Shown here: in pieces, positions 48,108-57,265 of the stretch
Position numbering within the stretch: position 1 is the stretch's first letter
How the letters are laid out: every line of letters starts with the position of its first letter
Assembly: GCF_000012745.1 (NCBI RefSeq)
Contig: NC_007404.1
Span: 2,294,001 to 2,358,000, forward strand
Reading direction: 5' to 3'
Source of the DNA: Thiobacillus denitrificans ATCC 25259
GTDB taxonomy: Bacteria > Pseudomonadota > Gammaproteobacteria > Burkholderiales > Thiobacillaceae
Length of the DNA stretch: 64,000 nt
Made by a program: the position numbers and the translations under genes
The notes under the pieces: model-generated
Database searches by the model: none
Told to the model about the DNA's origin: nothing
The model's input: only the letters and a program-made list of their open reading frames with translations

Positions 48108-48436
48108 GGCGGCTCCTTGGCGTCTCGCAGAAGCGAAGAGGACCGGCGGGACCGCGCAAAAGTTCTGCCGCGGCCAATACGGGCGGCAGGGTCCGCCGCC
48201 GATCGAGCGCCCCGTTTTGACCCGCTCCGCGCGTGCATGCACCACAAGCGCCCGCCGTGGGGCCGCGGACTTTCGCGGCGCAACGCCCTAATCCCTTGAT
48301 ACGCAAAGGCCGGCACAGTTGGCACGCCGCCTGCTCTATTCGCACTGCTCACTGGCCGTGGGCGTTGTCGGACAGCACCGATCGACGGCGGTCCGTGTTG
48401 CCTTTTTTTGGACGGCTGCAAACGGGCGGATAGAAC
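48108..48436. other. 329-bp region between AcfC-like and ANTAR genes
   Basis: No gene visible. It contains the sigma-54-like promoter at 48320-48335 for the ANTAR regulator and an NtrC half-site-like TGCACCA at 48236-48242. Confidence 0.5.
48320..48335 (+). promoter_or_regulatory. Sigma-54-type promoter of the ANTAR regulator
   Basis: TGGCACGCCGCCTGCT fits TGGCAYRNNNNTTGCW with one mismatch (C for the first T of TTGC). It is about 100 bp before the ANTAR regulator. Plausible because the next operon also has a sigma-54 promoter. Confidence 0.6.
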
Positions 48437-49003
48437 ATGCGCGTACTGATCGTAGAGAACCAGCCGGAACGGCTGGCAATGCTGGTGCCCGCGCTCGAGC
48501 ACGCGGGCTGCGTGGTCGCGGCGACGCTCGATTCGGCGCGCAGCCTCGACGCACAGGTCCGGACGCTGCAGCCCGACGTCGTGATCGTCGCGCAGGATTC
48601 GCCAGACCGCGATACGCTCGAGCAGGTCTGTGTCGCCAGCCGCGACTGCCCACGGCCGATCGTGATGTTCACCGGCGACGGCAGCCCGGCATCGATCCGC
48701 GCCGCGACGCAGGCCGGCGTCACGTCCTACGTCGTCGACGGCCTCGACCCGGCGCGGCTGCGCGCGATTCTCGACGTCGCGGTCTCGCGCTTCGAGGCCT
48801 TCCAGGGCTTGCACGACGAACTCGAGCGAGCACGGCGCGAACTGTCCGAACGCAAGCTCATCGATCGCGCAAAGGCGCTACTGATCAAGCACAGCGGCGC
48901 ATCGGAGCCCGAGGTCTACGGCGAGATGCGCCGCGCGGCGATGGACCGCGGACTGAAGCTTGCCGACATCGCACGACAGATCCTGCAAAAGCCGCCGGCG
49001 TGA
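48437..49003 (+). CDS. ANTAR-domain antitermination regulator (NasT-like)
   Basis: 188 residues. N-terminal response-regulator-like domain (MRVLIVENQPERLAMLVPAL; PDVVIVAQDSPDRDTLEQV). A C-terminal ANTAR RNA-binding domain covers about 125-185 (RKLIDRAKALLIKHSGASEP). NasT-type proteins bind paired hairpins in the leader of nitrate-assimilation operons and stop termination. A transporter operon with a leader terminator lies directly downstream, fitting this role. Confidence 0.9.
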   Translation: MRVLIVENQPERLAMLVPALEHAGCVVAATLDSARSLDAQVRTLQPDVVIVAQDSPDRDTLEQVCVASRDCPRPIVMFTGDGSPASIRAATQAGVTSYVVDGLDPARLRAILDVAVSRFEAFQGLHDELERARRELSERKLIDRAKALLIKHSGASEPEVYGEMRRAAMDRGLKLADIARQILQKPPA

Positions 49004-49035
49004 GCGGGTCGCCTTGGTGCGCGACACGGCTTCGC

Positions 49036-49052
49036 TGCACCGGGCGCGTGCG
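49036..49052 (+). promoter_or_regulatory. NtrC-type site upstream of the transporter promoter
   Basis: TGCAC-N7-GTGC: the GCAC and GTGC cores are at the spacing of the NtrC consensus. Centred about 90 bp upstream of the sigma-54 promoter, the usual enhancer distance. Confidence 0.6.
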
Positions 49053-49129
49053 AAAGTCCCGCCACAGGCACGCGCAGCGTTTGTCGACGTGGTCCGCAAA
49101 CCCTGCTCCCGCCTGGGTTTGGCCGATCT

Positions 49130-49145
49130 GGCACAGCCGTTGCTA
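49130..49145 (+). promoter_or_regulatory. Sigma-54 promoter of the nitrate-type ABC operon
   Basis: TGGCACAGCCGTTGCT matches TGGCAYRNNNNTTGCW at every defined position. It predicts a transcript starting near 49157 with a leader of about 110 nt before the first gene. Confidence 0.82.
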
Positions 49146-49208
49146 AATCCCGGTTGAGCGTCGCAACGCAGCGGCATTCGGCATCCCCCCGCATTCCGAT
49201 TTCTGGAC

Positions 49209-49243
49209 AAAGGCGTCCGCCCTCCGAGGCGACGCCTTTTTTA
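49209..49243 (+). terminator. Leader terminator (attenuator) of the ABC operon
   Basis: Stem AAAGGCGTC/GACGCCTTT (nine perfect pairs) enclosing a smaller GCC/GGC stem, followed by a T-rich run. It lies only 25 bp before the GTG start, between the sigma-54 promoter and the first gene. Unlike an ordinary terminator it is in the leader, so transcription must be able to pass it; the ANTAR protein encoded upstream is the obvious antiterminator. Confidence 0.85.
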
Positions 49244-49267
49244 TTTGCTTCATCTGGAGAAACGACC

Positions 49268-50539
49268 GTGACCGACAGCCAGGACAAATCCCGCATACAG
49301 GACCCGAGCAAACGCGACTTCATCAAGCAGGGCGCTCGACTTTCGGCCGCCGCCGCGCTCATGGCGCTGGTGCCGCCGGGCGTGCGCAGCGGCGCGTGGG
49401 CCGCGGGCTCCGACGCGCCCGAGAAGGCCGCGCTCAAGATCGGCTTCATTCCGTTGACCGACTGCGCGTCGGTCGTCGTCGCGGCGGTCAAGGGCTTCGA
49501 CAAGAAGTACGGCCTCACGATCACGCCGAGCAAGGAGGCGTCGTGGGCGGCGGTGCGCGACAAGCTCGTCAACGGCGAGCTCGACGCCGCACACGTGCTC
49601 TACGGCCTCATCTACGGCGTGCAGCTCGGCATCGGTGGGCCGAAAAAGGACATGGCGGTGCTCGCGACGATCAACAACAACGGCCAGGCGATCACGCTCT
49701 CGAACCAGTTGAGGGCGAAGGGCGTGAGCGGCGGCGCGAGCCTCGCCAAGCTCGTCAAGGCCGAGCCGCGCGAATACACCTTCGCCCAGACCTTTCCCAC
49801 CGGCACCCACGCGATGTGGCTCTACTACTGGCTCGCCGCCTACGGCATCGATCCCTTCCGCGACGTCAAGAACATCGTCGTGCCACCGCCGCAGATGGTC
49901 GCCAACATGCGCGTCGGCAACATGGACGGCTTCTGCGTCGGCGAACCCTGGGGGGCGCGCGCGATCCGCGACCGTATCGGCTTCACCGCAGTCACGACGC
50001 AGGAAATCTGGAAGGACCACCCCGAGAAGGTGCTCGGCACGACCGCCGAATTCGTAGAGCGCTATCCCAACACCGCACGGGCGATGGTCGCGGCGATCCT
50101 CGACGCGTCGAAGTACATCGACGACCTGAAAAACCGCGCCGAAGTCGCGAAGCTCATCGCCGCCAAGTCCTACGTCAACACCGACGTCGCTTCGATCGAA
50201 GGCCGCATGCGCGGCCAGTACGACAACGGCATCGGCCGCAAGTGGGTCGACGCGAACTCCATGAAGTTCTTCGCCGGCGGCCAGGTCGGCTTCCCCTACC
50301 TCTCCGACGGCATGTGGTTCCTGACCCAGCACAAGCGCTGGGGGCTGCTGAAGACGCATCCCGACTATCTCGCGGTCGCGAGGACGGTCAACCGCATCGA
50401 CGTCTACAAGGACGCCGCGGCACTGACCAAAACGCCCCTGCCGTCGTCCGACATGCGCGCCTCGAAACTCATCGACGGCGTGGTCTGGGACGGCTCGAAC
50501 CCGCAGGCCTACGCCGACGGCTTCCGAATCAAGGCCTGA
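49268..50539 (+). CDS. NrtA/CmpA-type substrate-binding protein
   Basis: 423 residues starting at GTG (GGAGAAA upstream). The N-terminal KRDFIKQGARLSAAAALMAL looks like a signal of the Tat type, although the canonical RR is KR. The binding core has IGFIPLTDCASVVVAAVKGF, FPTGTHAMWLYYWLAAYGID, and FCVGEPWGARAI. It binds nitrate, nitrite, cyanate or bicarbonate in relatives. The ANTAR and NtrC/sigma-54 control here favours an assimilated nitrogen oxyanion. First gene of a three-gene ABC operon. Confidence 0.88.
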   Translation: MTDSQDKSRIQDPSKRDFIKQGARLSAAAALMALVPPGVRSGAWAAGSDAPEKAALKIGFIPLTDCASVVVAAVKGFDKKYGLTITPSKEASWAAVRDKLVNGELDAAHVLYGLIYGVQLGIGGPKKDMAVLATINNNGQAITLSNQLRAKGVSGGASLAKLVKAEPREYTFAQTFPTGTHAMWLYYWLAAYGIDPFRDVKNIVVPPPQMVANMRVGNMDGFCVGEPWGARAIRDRIGFTAVTTQEIWKDHPEKVLGTTAEFVERYPNTARAMVAAILDASKYIDDLKNRAEVAKLIAAKSYVNTDVASIEGRMRGQYDNGIGRKWVDANSMKFFAGGQVGFPYLSDGMWFLTQHKRWGLLKTHPDYLAVARTVNRIDVYKDAAALTKTPLPSSDMRASKLIDGVVWDGSNPQAYADGFRIKA

Positions 50540-50591
50540 GCGAGCGCCGCTTCGATCCGAGTCCGACGCATCACCCTTGGAGGACTACCCC

Positions 50592-51491
50592 ATGCACGCA
50601 ATCAACGCAAGAAACCAAGCGCGCAGCGCGCTTCCGGCGAAAGCCGAAGTCGTCGCGCTTCCCACGCCGCCGGCGCGACACGCGCCCTATTTCGAGACCG
50701 ACGCCGGCCGCCGCCTGCTCGACGGCGGCGCGACGCTGGTGAAGAACGCGATTCCGCCGCTGCTTGGCCTGCTGCTTTTCACGGCGCTGTGGGCGCTGGT
50801 CGCGAACAGCGGGCAAACGCTTCCGGGGCCGACGGAGACCTGGGAGGCGGCACGCGCGCTGTTCGCCGACCCCTTCTACGACAACGGGCCCAACGACCAG
50901 GGCATCGGCTGGAACGTCCTCAACTCGCTCTATCGCGTCGGCGTCGGCTTCGGCGCAGCAGCAGCAGTCGGGATACCGCTCGGCTTCATGATCGGCCGCT
51001 TCGATTTTCTGAACCGCATGCTCGCGCCGATCATCGGCATCCTGCGCCCGGTCTCTCCGCTCGCGTGGCTGCCGATCGGCCTGCTCGTGCTGCAGAAGGC
51101 CGAGCCGGCGTCGATCTGGGTGATCTTCATCTCGAGCATCTGGCCGATGGTGCTCAACACCGCTGCCGGCGTGCAGCGCGTGCCGCAGGATTACATGAAC
51201 GTCGCGCGGGTGTTGAAGCTGTCCGAGTTCCGCGTGTTCACGCGCATCCTCTTCCCCGCCGTGCTGCCCCACGTGCTGACCGGCGTGCGCCTGTCGATCG
51301 GCGTCGCCTGGCTCGTCATCGTCGCCGCCGAAATGCTGACCGGCGGCGTCGGCATCGGCTTCTGGGTGTGGGACGAATGGAACAACCTCAACGTCGCCCA
51401 CATCATCATCGCGATCTTCATCGTCGGCCTCGTCGGGCTCGCGCTCGAGCAGGGGCTGATGGTGCTGGCGAAGCGGTTCTCTTACGAGTAG
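50592..51491 (+). CDS. NrtB-type ABC transporter permease
   Basis: 299 residues from MHAINARNQARSALPAKAEV (GGAGGA upstream). Five or six membrane helices include IPPLLGLLLFTALWALVANS and VIVAAEMLTGGVGIGFWVW. The EAA coupling loop MNVARVLKLSEFRVFTRILF is present. The unusual ~45-residue soluble leader precedes the first helix. Works with the binding protein and ATPase on either side; a 112-bp repeat separates it from the ATPase gene. Confidence 0.92.
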   Translation: MHAINARNQARSALPAKAEVVALPTPPARHAPYFETDAGRRLLDGGATLVKNAIPPLLGLLLFTALWALVANSGQTLPGPTETWEAARALFADPFYDNGPNDQGIGWNVLNSLYRVGVGFGAAAAVGIPLGFMIGRFDFLNRMLAPIIGILRPVSPLAWLPIGLLVLQKAEPASIWVIFISSIWPMVLNTAAGVQRVPQDYMNVARVLKLSEFRVFTRILFPAVLPHVLTGVRLSIGVAWLVIVAAEMLTGGVGIGFWVWDEWNNLNVAHIIIAIFIVGLVGLALEQGLMVLAKRFSYE

Positions 51492-51602
51492 GGATCAGGG
51501 GTCAGGATGCAGGGATCAGGGGACGTGCGGCCTCCGGCCGCGCCTTCCCATATCCGCGAAGCGACCTCCCCTGACCCCCGACCCCTGAATCCTGATCCCC
51601 CG
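51491..51602. repeat. 112-bp inverted-repeat element, copy C
   Basis: Lies between the permease and ATPase genes of one operon. Left arm GGGGTCAGGATGCAGGGATC, then the inner hairpin GCGGCC-TCC-GGCCGC, then CGCGAAGCG, and a right arm CCCCTGAATCCTGATCCCCC. Same length and layout as the 15-kb copies; shares the GCGGCCTnCGGCCGC hairpin and GCGAAGC core with copy B. It must be transcribed with the operon. Confidence 0.8.
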
Positions 51603-51615
51603 AAGGAATTCAAAC

Positions 51616-52413
51616 ATGCAACGTTACCTCCAGATCGAAAACGCCGGCATGGCGTTCCACACCCGCAAGGGCACGTTCACCGCGCTGACCGACGTCAACC
51701 TCGACGTCGCGCGCGGCGAATTCATCGCGCTGATCGGCCACTCGGGGTGCGGCAAGTCGACGCTGCTCAACCTCGTCGCCGGCCTGCTCGACGCGACCGA
51801 CGGCGTGCTGCTGCTCGCCAACAAGGAAATCCGCGGCCCCGGGCCCGAGCGCGCGGTGGTGTTCCAGAACCACTCGCTGCTGCCGTGGCTCACGACCTTT
51901 CAGAACGTCTACCTCGCGGTCGAGAAGGTCTTCGGCGGCAAGGAGCCGCGCGCGCAGTTGAAGGTGCGCACGGCCGCCGCGCTCGACCTCGTCGGCCTCG
52001 CCCACGCGGCGGCAAAGCTGCCGGGCGAAATCTCCGGCGGCATGAAGCAGCGCGTCGGCATCGCACGGGCGCTCGCGATGGAGCCGAAGGTGCTGCTGAT
52101 GGACGAGCCGTTCGGTGCGCTCGACGCCCTGACCCGCGCCCACCTGCAGGACGAACTCATGAAGATCGTCGCCGCGACCGGAAGCACCGTCATCATGGTG
52201 ACCCACGACGTCGACGAGGCCGTGCTGCTATCGGACCGCATCGTGATGATGACCAACGGCCCGGCGGCGACGATCGGCGATATCCTCGACGTCGACCTGC
52301 CGCGTCCGCGCGACCGGCTGCGACTCGCCCACGACCCGCAATACCACGCGCTGCGCAGTCGGGTGCTGGAGTTTTTGTATAACCGGCAGATGCGGCCGAA
52401 GGAGGCGGCCTAA
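51616..52413 (+). CDS. NrtD-type ABC transporter ATPase
   Basis: 265 residues. Walker [10 protein letters not shown] (about 43-51), signature [19 protein letters not shown] (about 134-152), Walker [17 protein letters not shown], and switch histidine in [15 protein letters not shown]. Powers import by the preceding permease and binding protein. It ends without the extra binding domain of NrtC, so it is the plain (NrtD) type. Confidence 0.94.
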   Translation: MQRYLQIENAGMAFHTRKGTFTALTDVNLDVARGEFIALIGHSGCGKSTLLNLVAGLLDATDGVLLLANKEIRGPGPERAVVFQNHSLLPWLTTFQNVYLAVEKVFGGKEPRAQLKVRTAAALDLVGLAHAAAKLPGEISGGMKQRVGIARALAMEPKVLLMDEPFGALDALTRAHLQDELMKIVAATGSTVIMVTHDVDEAVLLSDRIVMMTNGPAATIGDILDVDLPRPRDRLRLAHDPQYHALRSRVLEFLYNRQMRPKEAA

Positions 52414-52486
52414 AGGGACACAGGATGCCGATCCATGCGGCCCGCGGAGGGAGCAGAAATCCTTGAGCTGGTCGCTTACGCGTTGG

Positions 52487-55195
52487 TCAAAGCTGGCGGA
52501 GCTTCACCAACGCATCGGCCAGCCGCTCGGCCCCGTCGATTGGGTTGTGCTCGAACACCATCATGTAGCGATAGCCGCGCCCGGCCTTCGCCTCCCACAG
52601 CTTGCCGAGCTTCAGCTTCAATTCGGAATCCGTGTTGTCCCGGTCGTCGCCTTTGGTCTCCAACAAAATGATCCGGCCTGGCTTAGTTTTCACGATGAAG
52701 TCGGGGTAGTGGTTCAGAAAACCGTTGATCCTGAAGCCCTTCCCACGCGAGCCATTACGGTGCCACCACTGCACGCTGCCCAGGTTGGCTACGTCGTTAA
52801 TTACGCGGCGCTCGAAGTCCCCCATGGCGGCTTCGGTGACGTACAAGCTCTTCGGCACCGCGGAGGCATTGGCGCTGGGCGTGATCGAGTCCGGCAGCGC
52901 GAAACTTGGCTGCATGGCGATCCGGTCTACGTCCAGCATGTCGGTGAAGGTTTTCTGCGCATGCGCGTTGGCCAGCGCCGTGATCTTCTGCTTGATCTTG
53001 CGGACGTAGGCCACATCGCGCTCGATGCAATCACGGATTTGCTCGGCATTCATGCCGGTCACCACGCGACGGATGTACTCCTTCACCTCGGGGTCGGTGA
53101 TCGGGTACATGTTGCCCACGAGTTCAGTCAGGCGTGACACGAGGTTCATCATCTGGCTTTCGTGCGACAACGCCAGCAGGTAGTTGGTGAACTGCACGCG
53201 CTCACGCGCCGCCAATTTGAAAGCACGCGGCGCGTAGTTCTCATCGCCCAACTGCTCCAGGTCGACACGATAAATCTCGGTTTCGACATCCTCGAACGAG
53301 ATCGTCGCGTCGCCCTGCGACAGGCGAAAGTCCTTAAGTAATTCCTCGCGCTCGAACAACTGAAACGGCTGCTCTTCCGTGAAGAAGCCGCCGTTCTGCA
53401 CCTGGATGAAGAACTGCGGCAGGCGTACCGCCAAGGCTTCGTCGCGGAAGATGTCTTTGATCTTGTGGCGGTTCATCTTGTCTTCCAGTTCCGGTGAAAC
53501 GTCGTCGTTGCCGGCCTGCGCCTTTTCCTCGAAGGCCTGGTTTTCAGCCAGTGCGCGGGCTTTGATGTCGGCGACGAAGGCCGCGCTGGCCGGTGTGACG
53601 TCTGGCGTCGTGGCGCCGGACTCCCTCGCGCCCGTGCCAGCCTGCGCCGTGGTAGCGGCTGCGGCCTCCCAATCTGGTGAAACGCCGCTCACGTCCAGTT
53701 CACCGACCGGTTCTGCCTCGGCATCGGCTGTTGCCTGCCCAAACAGCCCCCCCAAGGGCAGTTGCTCGGTACCGGCAGCACCCGCTTGTGCCGCCGTGTC
53801 CGCTGCCTGGGCGTCGATGGCGCGATAGTCCTTGTCAGAAAAGCCGGCGCGGTTCAGGCCCTTCACCACGCTTTGCAGCGTATCCATGAAGCGGTTGCTG
53901 GCGGTAAATACATAGGCGAGGTTCAGCAGGTCATGGCCGTGCTGTTGGACATGCGGCATGCGCAGCACGCGCCCCAGTATCTGCTCTACGTCCACGGCCG
54001 AAGTCTTGTCGGCCAGCGAAGCCAGGATGTACGCAAACGGGCAATCCCAGCCCTCCTTGAGCGCGTTCACCGTAATGATGAAACGCACCGGGCAATCCCG
54101 TTTCATCAAGTCAACGTCTTTCAGCTCGTTGATGTCGGCGGTCTTGATCTTGATCTGCTCGGCCGGAATCTTCAGCTCAATCAGCTTCTCGCGAATCTTC
54201 TCGAAGGTGGTGTTGTCCTCATCCGTGCGCGGCTGCGCCTGGAACAGCACGATGGGGCGGATGTACTTGCCGCCTGCCGCCTCTTCCTGCTTGGCCAGGT
54301 CTTCGAGCTGCCTGCGCAGGATCAGCGCCGACTCGATCACCTCGCCCTTGCTGGTGCGGTTGGCCACGATCACCGGCAGCTTCACCATGTGCTGCTTTTT
54401 CAGCGCCAGCGCGTCCACGAAACTGATGATGTTGCTGTTGTTGCGCGGCGTGGCGGTCAGGTCGAGGATGAAGTCCGGGTTCAGGTTCGTCGTCATCTCC
54501 ACCGACAACTGGCTCTCGGCGTTGTGGCTCTCGTCCACCACCACCACCGGCCGCAGCCGCCGGATCACGTTGATCAGGGCCGAAGCATCGTGCTCGGGCA
54601 GCAGCCAGTCGCCGGGGTCGCCCTGGTCAGGCTGCAGGAAAGAAGCCAGGTTGCCGTTCTCCTGGTAAATCTTGCGGTCTTCCTTGTTGCGGGCGCGCAG
54701 CGAATCGAAGCTCATCACAACGATGGACAGTTGCTCCTGTGCCGTGTCGTAGGAGAAGCCGGCGCCCATCAACAGGTCGCGCTTCTCGTACACCGCCACC
54801 CGATGCCGGAATAACTGATCCAACCTTTTTCGATACGGATGCTCCGGGCTGTTCAGTGCCTTCACCGTCTGGTCCAGGATGGTCAGCGAAGGCACCAGCC
54901 ACACCACCATCTTCGGCCGCCTTGGGCTGCGTTTGGCCAACGCGGTAAAGACCGTATCGAGCGCGTTCACGGCAATGAAAGTTTTGCCGCCCGCCGTGGG
55001 CACCTTGGCGCAGATGTGCGGCACGCCGGGCACGGTGTTCTTGTAGGGCTCGATACCGTCGTCGCCGCCTACCCGCACGCCTTTGCCGGCCCAGTAGTCC
55101 CGGAACGCCTGCGCAAGATTGGGCGTGCCGTCCAGCACGTCGAGGTAGCCCGCCAGATCGGCCAGCACGCGGGCCTGATAATCCTTGAGTTCCAT
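52487..55195 (-). CDS. Type III restriction enzyme Res subunit
   Basis: 902 residues from MELKDYQARVLADLAGYLDV. Superfamily II helicase motifs: I VPTAGGKTF (about 67-75), II VVVVDESHN and III LTATP (about 240-270), VI region EQILGRVLRMP. A C-terminal PD-(D/E)xK nuclease shows as PDFIVKTKPGRIILLETKGD. It translocates along or signals over DNA and cuts when two unmethylated, head-to-head sites are met, together with the Mod subunit upstream. A low-complexity spacer at about 500-545 is alanine/glutamine-rich. Confidence 0.93.
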   Translation of the reverse strand: MELKDYQARVLADLAGYLDVLDGTPNLAQAFRDYWAGKGVRVGGDDGIEPYKNTVPGVPHICAKVPTAGGKTFIAVNALDTVFTALAKRSPRRPKMVVWLVPSLTILDQTVKALNSPEHPYRKRLDQLFRHRVAVYEKRDLLMGAGFSYDTAQEQLSIVVMSFDSLRARNKEDRKIYQENGNLASFLQPDQGDPGDWLLPEHDASALINVIRRLRPVVVVDESHNAESQLSVEMTTNLNPDFILDLTATPRNNSNIISFVDALALKKQHMVKLPVIVANRTSKGEVIESALILRRQLEDLAKQEEAAGGKYIRPIVLFQAQPRTDEDNTTFEKIREKLIELKIPAEQIKIKTADINELKDVDLMKRDCPVRFIITVNALKEGWDCPFAYILASLADKTSAVDVEQILGRVLRMPHVQQHGHDLLNLAYVFTASNRFMDTLQSVVKGLNRAGFSDKDYRAIDAQAADTAAQAGAAGTEQLPLGGLFGQATADAEAEPVGELDVSGVSPDWEAAAATTAQAGTGARESGATTPDVTPASAAFVADIKARALAENQAFEEKAQAGNDDVSPELEDKMNRHKIKDIFRDEALAVRLPQFFIQVQNGGFFTEEQPFQLFEREELLKDFRLSQGDATISFEDVETEIYRVDLEQLGDENYAPRAFKLAARERVQFTNYLLALSHESQMMNLVSRLTELVGNMYPITDPEVKEYIRRVVTGMNAEQIRDCIERDVAYVRKIKQKITALANAHAQKTFTDMLDVDRIAMQPSFALPDSITPSANASAVPKSLYVTEAAMGDFERRVINDVANLGSVQWWHRNGSRGKGFRINGFLNHYPDFIVKTKPGRIILLETKGDDRDNTDSELKLKLGKLWEAKAGRGYRYMMVFEHNPIDGAERLADALVKLRQL

Positions 55196-55227
55196 GGTGT
55201 GTCTGCTCTCGTTGTTGTTCTTTTCGG

Positions 55228-56838
55228 TCAGAAGCGGGTGATGTCGCGGGGAATCTTCTTGAAGACGATGCCGTGCCGGATCATGAAGTCCTTCGACAGC
55301 AGGCAACGGTCGGCGTAGACGATCACAGTGTCGGGCTTGCCGGCGCCGGTATCGCCGCCAAAGCGCAGGCCGGCCAGAAAGTCCATGTCCAGGCTGGTCG
55401 CACGGTCCGGCTCGTAGTGGAAGAGCCAGGCCGTTTCCCGGTTCAGGCCCAGCAGATAAGGGCTGTGCGGGTTGTCGGTTGTGGTCTGGTCGGCAGTGGG
55501 GATGCCCTCGCTGTAGGCCACGTAGCCCCGGATGGCCTCGGTGCCGGCGGCTTCATTGAGGTTGTCGTCGGGTAGAAACATCGGCTCGCCGACGATGTAG
55601 TAGTCGAAGCCGCCGCCGAGGCCTTGCATTGCCTTCGTGCCTTCGCCGTAGCCAGTCATCACCCGTCTGATCCGCTCGGCGGTCAACGTATCCGCATAGC
55701 TTTCGGTCTCGATCATCACGAAGCGCCGCGCCCCTGAGTCCTGAGCGTTCAGCTTCATCACTGCGTGCCCAGTTGTTCCGGAGCCAGCGAAAGAATCCAG
55801 CACGATGTCGCTGGACGACGCTGCTATCTGGATAACTCGCTCGATCAATGCGCTGGGCTTCGGCGTGTCAAACGACGCAGTGCCAGCAAAGATCGCGCGC
55901 TGTTCGTTTTTGGACGAACGATTGCTACCTACGGCCTCCTTGGTCCAGAGTGTGCGGGGCACAAGGTCGGCCACCTCGTTCAAATAGCGTTTGATGCTGG
56001 GCCTAGCTTCGCCGGTCGGACCCCACCAAATCCGGCCGTCGTCATCCAACTCCCTCAGCTTTTCCTCTGACACACGCCAGTAGCGACCAGCCGGAGGCGA
56101 AAACTCCCGGCCGGTAGGCCCCGTGATCGTGTACAAGCCCTTTGAATACGGCTTGTTGGCAAAGGGATCGCCTGGTATCCAAGGGCCGCGCTCGTCATCA
56201 TCCTGATTTTGATAGATCGCATCGGATTCTTCGTTGCGTGGCAGGCGAGCAGGCGTCCAGCCTGGCTTCTTGGAGTAGACGAGGATGTAGTCGTGATCGG
56301 TCGAGAACTGGCGCGCCGAGTTCCTGGGGGAGTCTGCCTTTTCCCAGATGACGGTCGCGACGAAGTTGGCACCCCCGAAAATTTCGTCCAACAATGGACG
56401 CAGCAGGCCGGAGGCGTTGTCGTCAATCGAAACCCAAATTGACCCGTCGTCATGCAGCAAGCGATGCAGGAGTTTCAGACGCGGATACATCATGCACAGC
56501 CACTTGTCGTGGCGCGACAGGTCCTCGCCTTCCTTGCCCACCACTTGGCCGAGCCAGCGCTTGATCTTCGGATCGTTGACGGCGTCGTTGTAGACCCACC
56601 CCTCGTTGCCGGTGTTGTACGGCGGATCGATGTAGATGCACTTCACGCGGCCCTCGAACTCGGGTAGCAGGCTCTTCAGGGCTTCGAGGTTGTCGCCGTG
56701 GATGATGCGGTTGTCGGTGGTATTCGCGGGCGTGCCTTCGGGCGCGGTAAAGGTCGAAACCTTCTGGAGCACGCGAAACGGCACATCGTGGTGGTGGTTG
56801 ATCACCTTGTCTTTTCCTACCCAGTGCAGTGTTGGCAT
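55228..56838 (-). CDS. Type III DNA methyltransferase (Mod) subunit
   Basis: 536 residues from MPTLHWVGKDKVINHHHDVP. Adenine N6-methyltransferase with catalytic DPPYNTGNEGW near residue 75. The SAM motif DSFAGSGTTGHAVMKL appears later, near 360: beta-class order, as in type III Mod. The middle part is the target-recognition domain, so the site it reads cannot be predicted. The stop is 32 bp before the res start. Upstream in-frame ATG at 56961 extends into the toxin gene and is rejected. Confidence 0.94.
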   Translation of the reverse strand: MPTLHWVGKDKVINHHHDVPFRVLQKVSTFTAPEGTPANTTDNRIIHGDNLEALKSLLPEFEGRVKCIYIDPPYNTGNEGWVYNDAVNDPKIKRWLGQVVGKEGEDLSRHDKWLCMMYPRLKLLHRLLHDDGSIWVSIDDNASGLLRPLLDEIFGGANFVATVIWEKADSPRNSARQFSTDHDYILVYSKKPGWTPARLPRNEESDAIYQNQDDDERGPWIPGDPFANKPYSKGLYTITGPTGREFSPPAGRYWRVSEEKLRELDDDGRIWWGPTGEARPSIKRYLNEVADLVPRTLWTKEAVGSNRSSKNEQRAIFAGTASFDTPKPSALIERVIQIAASSSDIVLDSFAGSGTTGHAVMKLNAQDSGARRFVMIETESYADTLTAERIRRVMTGYGEGTKAMQGLGGGFDYYIVGEPMFLPDDNLNEAAGTEAIRGYVAYSEGIPTADQTTTDNPHSPYLLGLNRETAWLFHYEPDRATSLDMDFLAGLRFGGDTGAGKPDTVIVYADRCLLSKDFMIRHGIVFKKIPRDITRF

Positions 56839-56881
56839 GTTGTTGGTTGTAGCGGTCAGTTTCTGGCTTGCGCGGTAGCCA

Positions 56882-57265
56882 TCAGGCCCCGAGCCACAGC
56901 CTGGCAAAGTCGAACGAAAGCTGGCGGTGATGCCGGACGGACAGCAGGTAAACGGTGGCATCGGTTTCCGATGCGATATACAGAATCAGGTAATCGCCGT
57001 GCAGGTATACGCGCAGGGCATCGGCTCGGCCGGCCGGCAGCGCTGCGAGCACGGCCAGTGCTTCGGCTGACTGCGGTGGATTGTCGAGGTAGCGCCGGCC
57101 GATGCGTGGGAAGCGGCTCAGGTTCGGAATGACCGAGCCGCGCAACTCGGCCAGCAGCGCATCGAAGGTTTGCTCGGCGTCAGCTTCCCGCAGAAAGGCT
57201 TCGACCGCTTCGAGGCATTGCAGGAAGCTCGCGGTCAGTTCGACCCGGCAGGGGCGGTCAGCCAC
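56882..57265 (-). CDS. RelE/ParE-family toxin
   Basis: 127 residues starting at GTG (VADRPCRVELTASFLQCLEA). ParE-like fold: SFLQCLEAVEAFLREADAEQ, then SRFPRIGRRYLDNPP, and YLHGDYLILYIASETDATVY. Such toxins block gyrase (ParE) or cut mRNA (RelE); the target cannot be told. Overlaps the antitoxin stop by eight bases, the usual antitoxin-first arrangement. Confidence 0.82.
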   Translation of the reverse strand: MADRPCRVELTASFLQCLEAVEAFLREADAEQTFDALLAELRGSVIPNLSRFPRIGRRYLDNPPQSAEALAVLAALPAGRADALRVYLHGDYLILYIASETDATVYLLSVRHHRQLSFDFARLWLGA

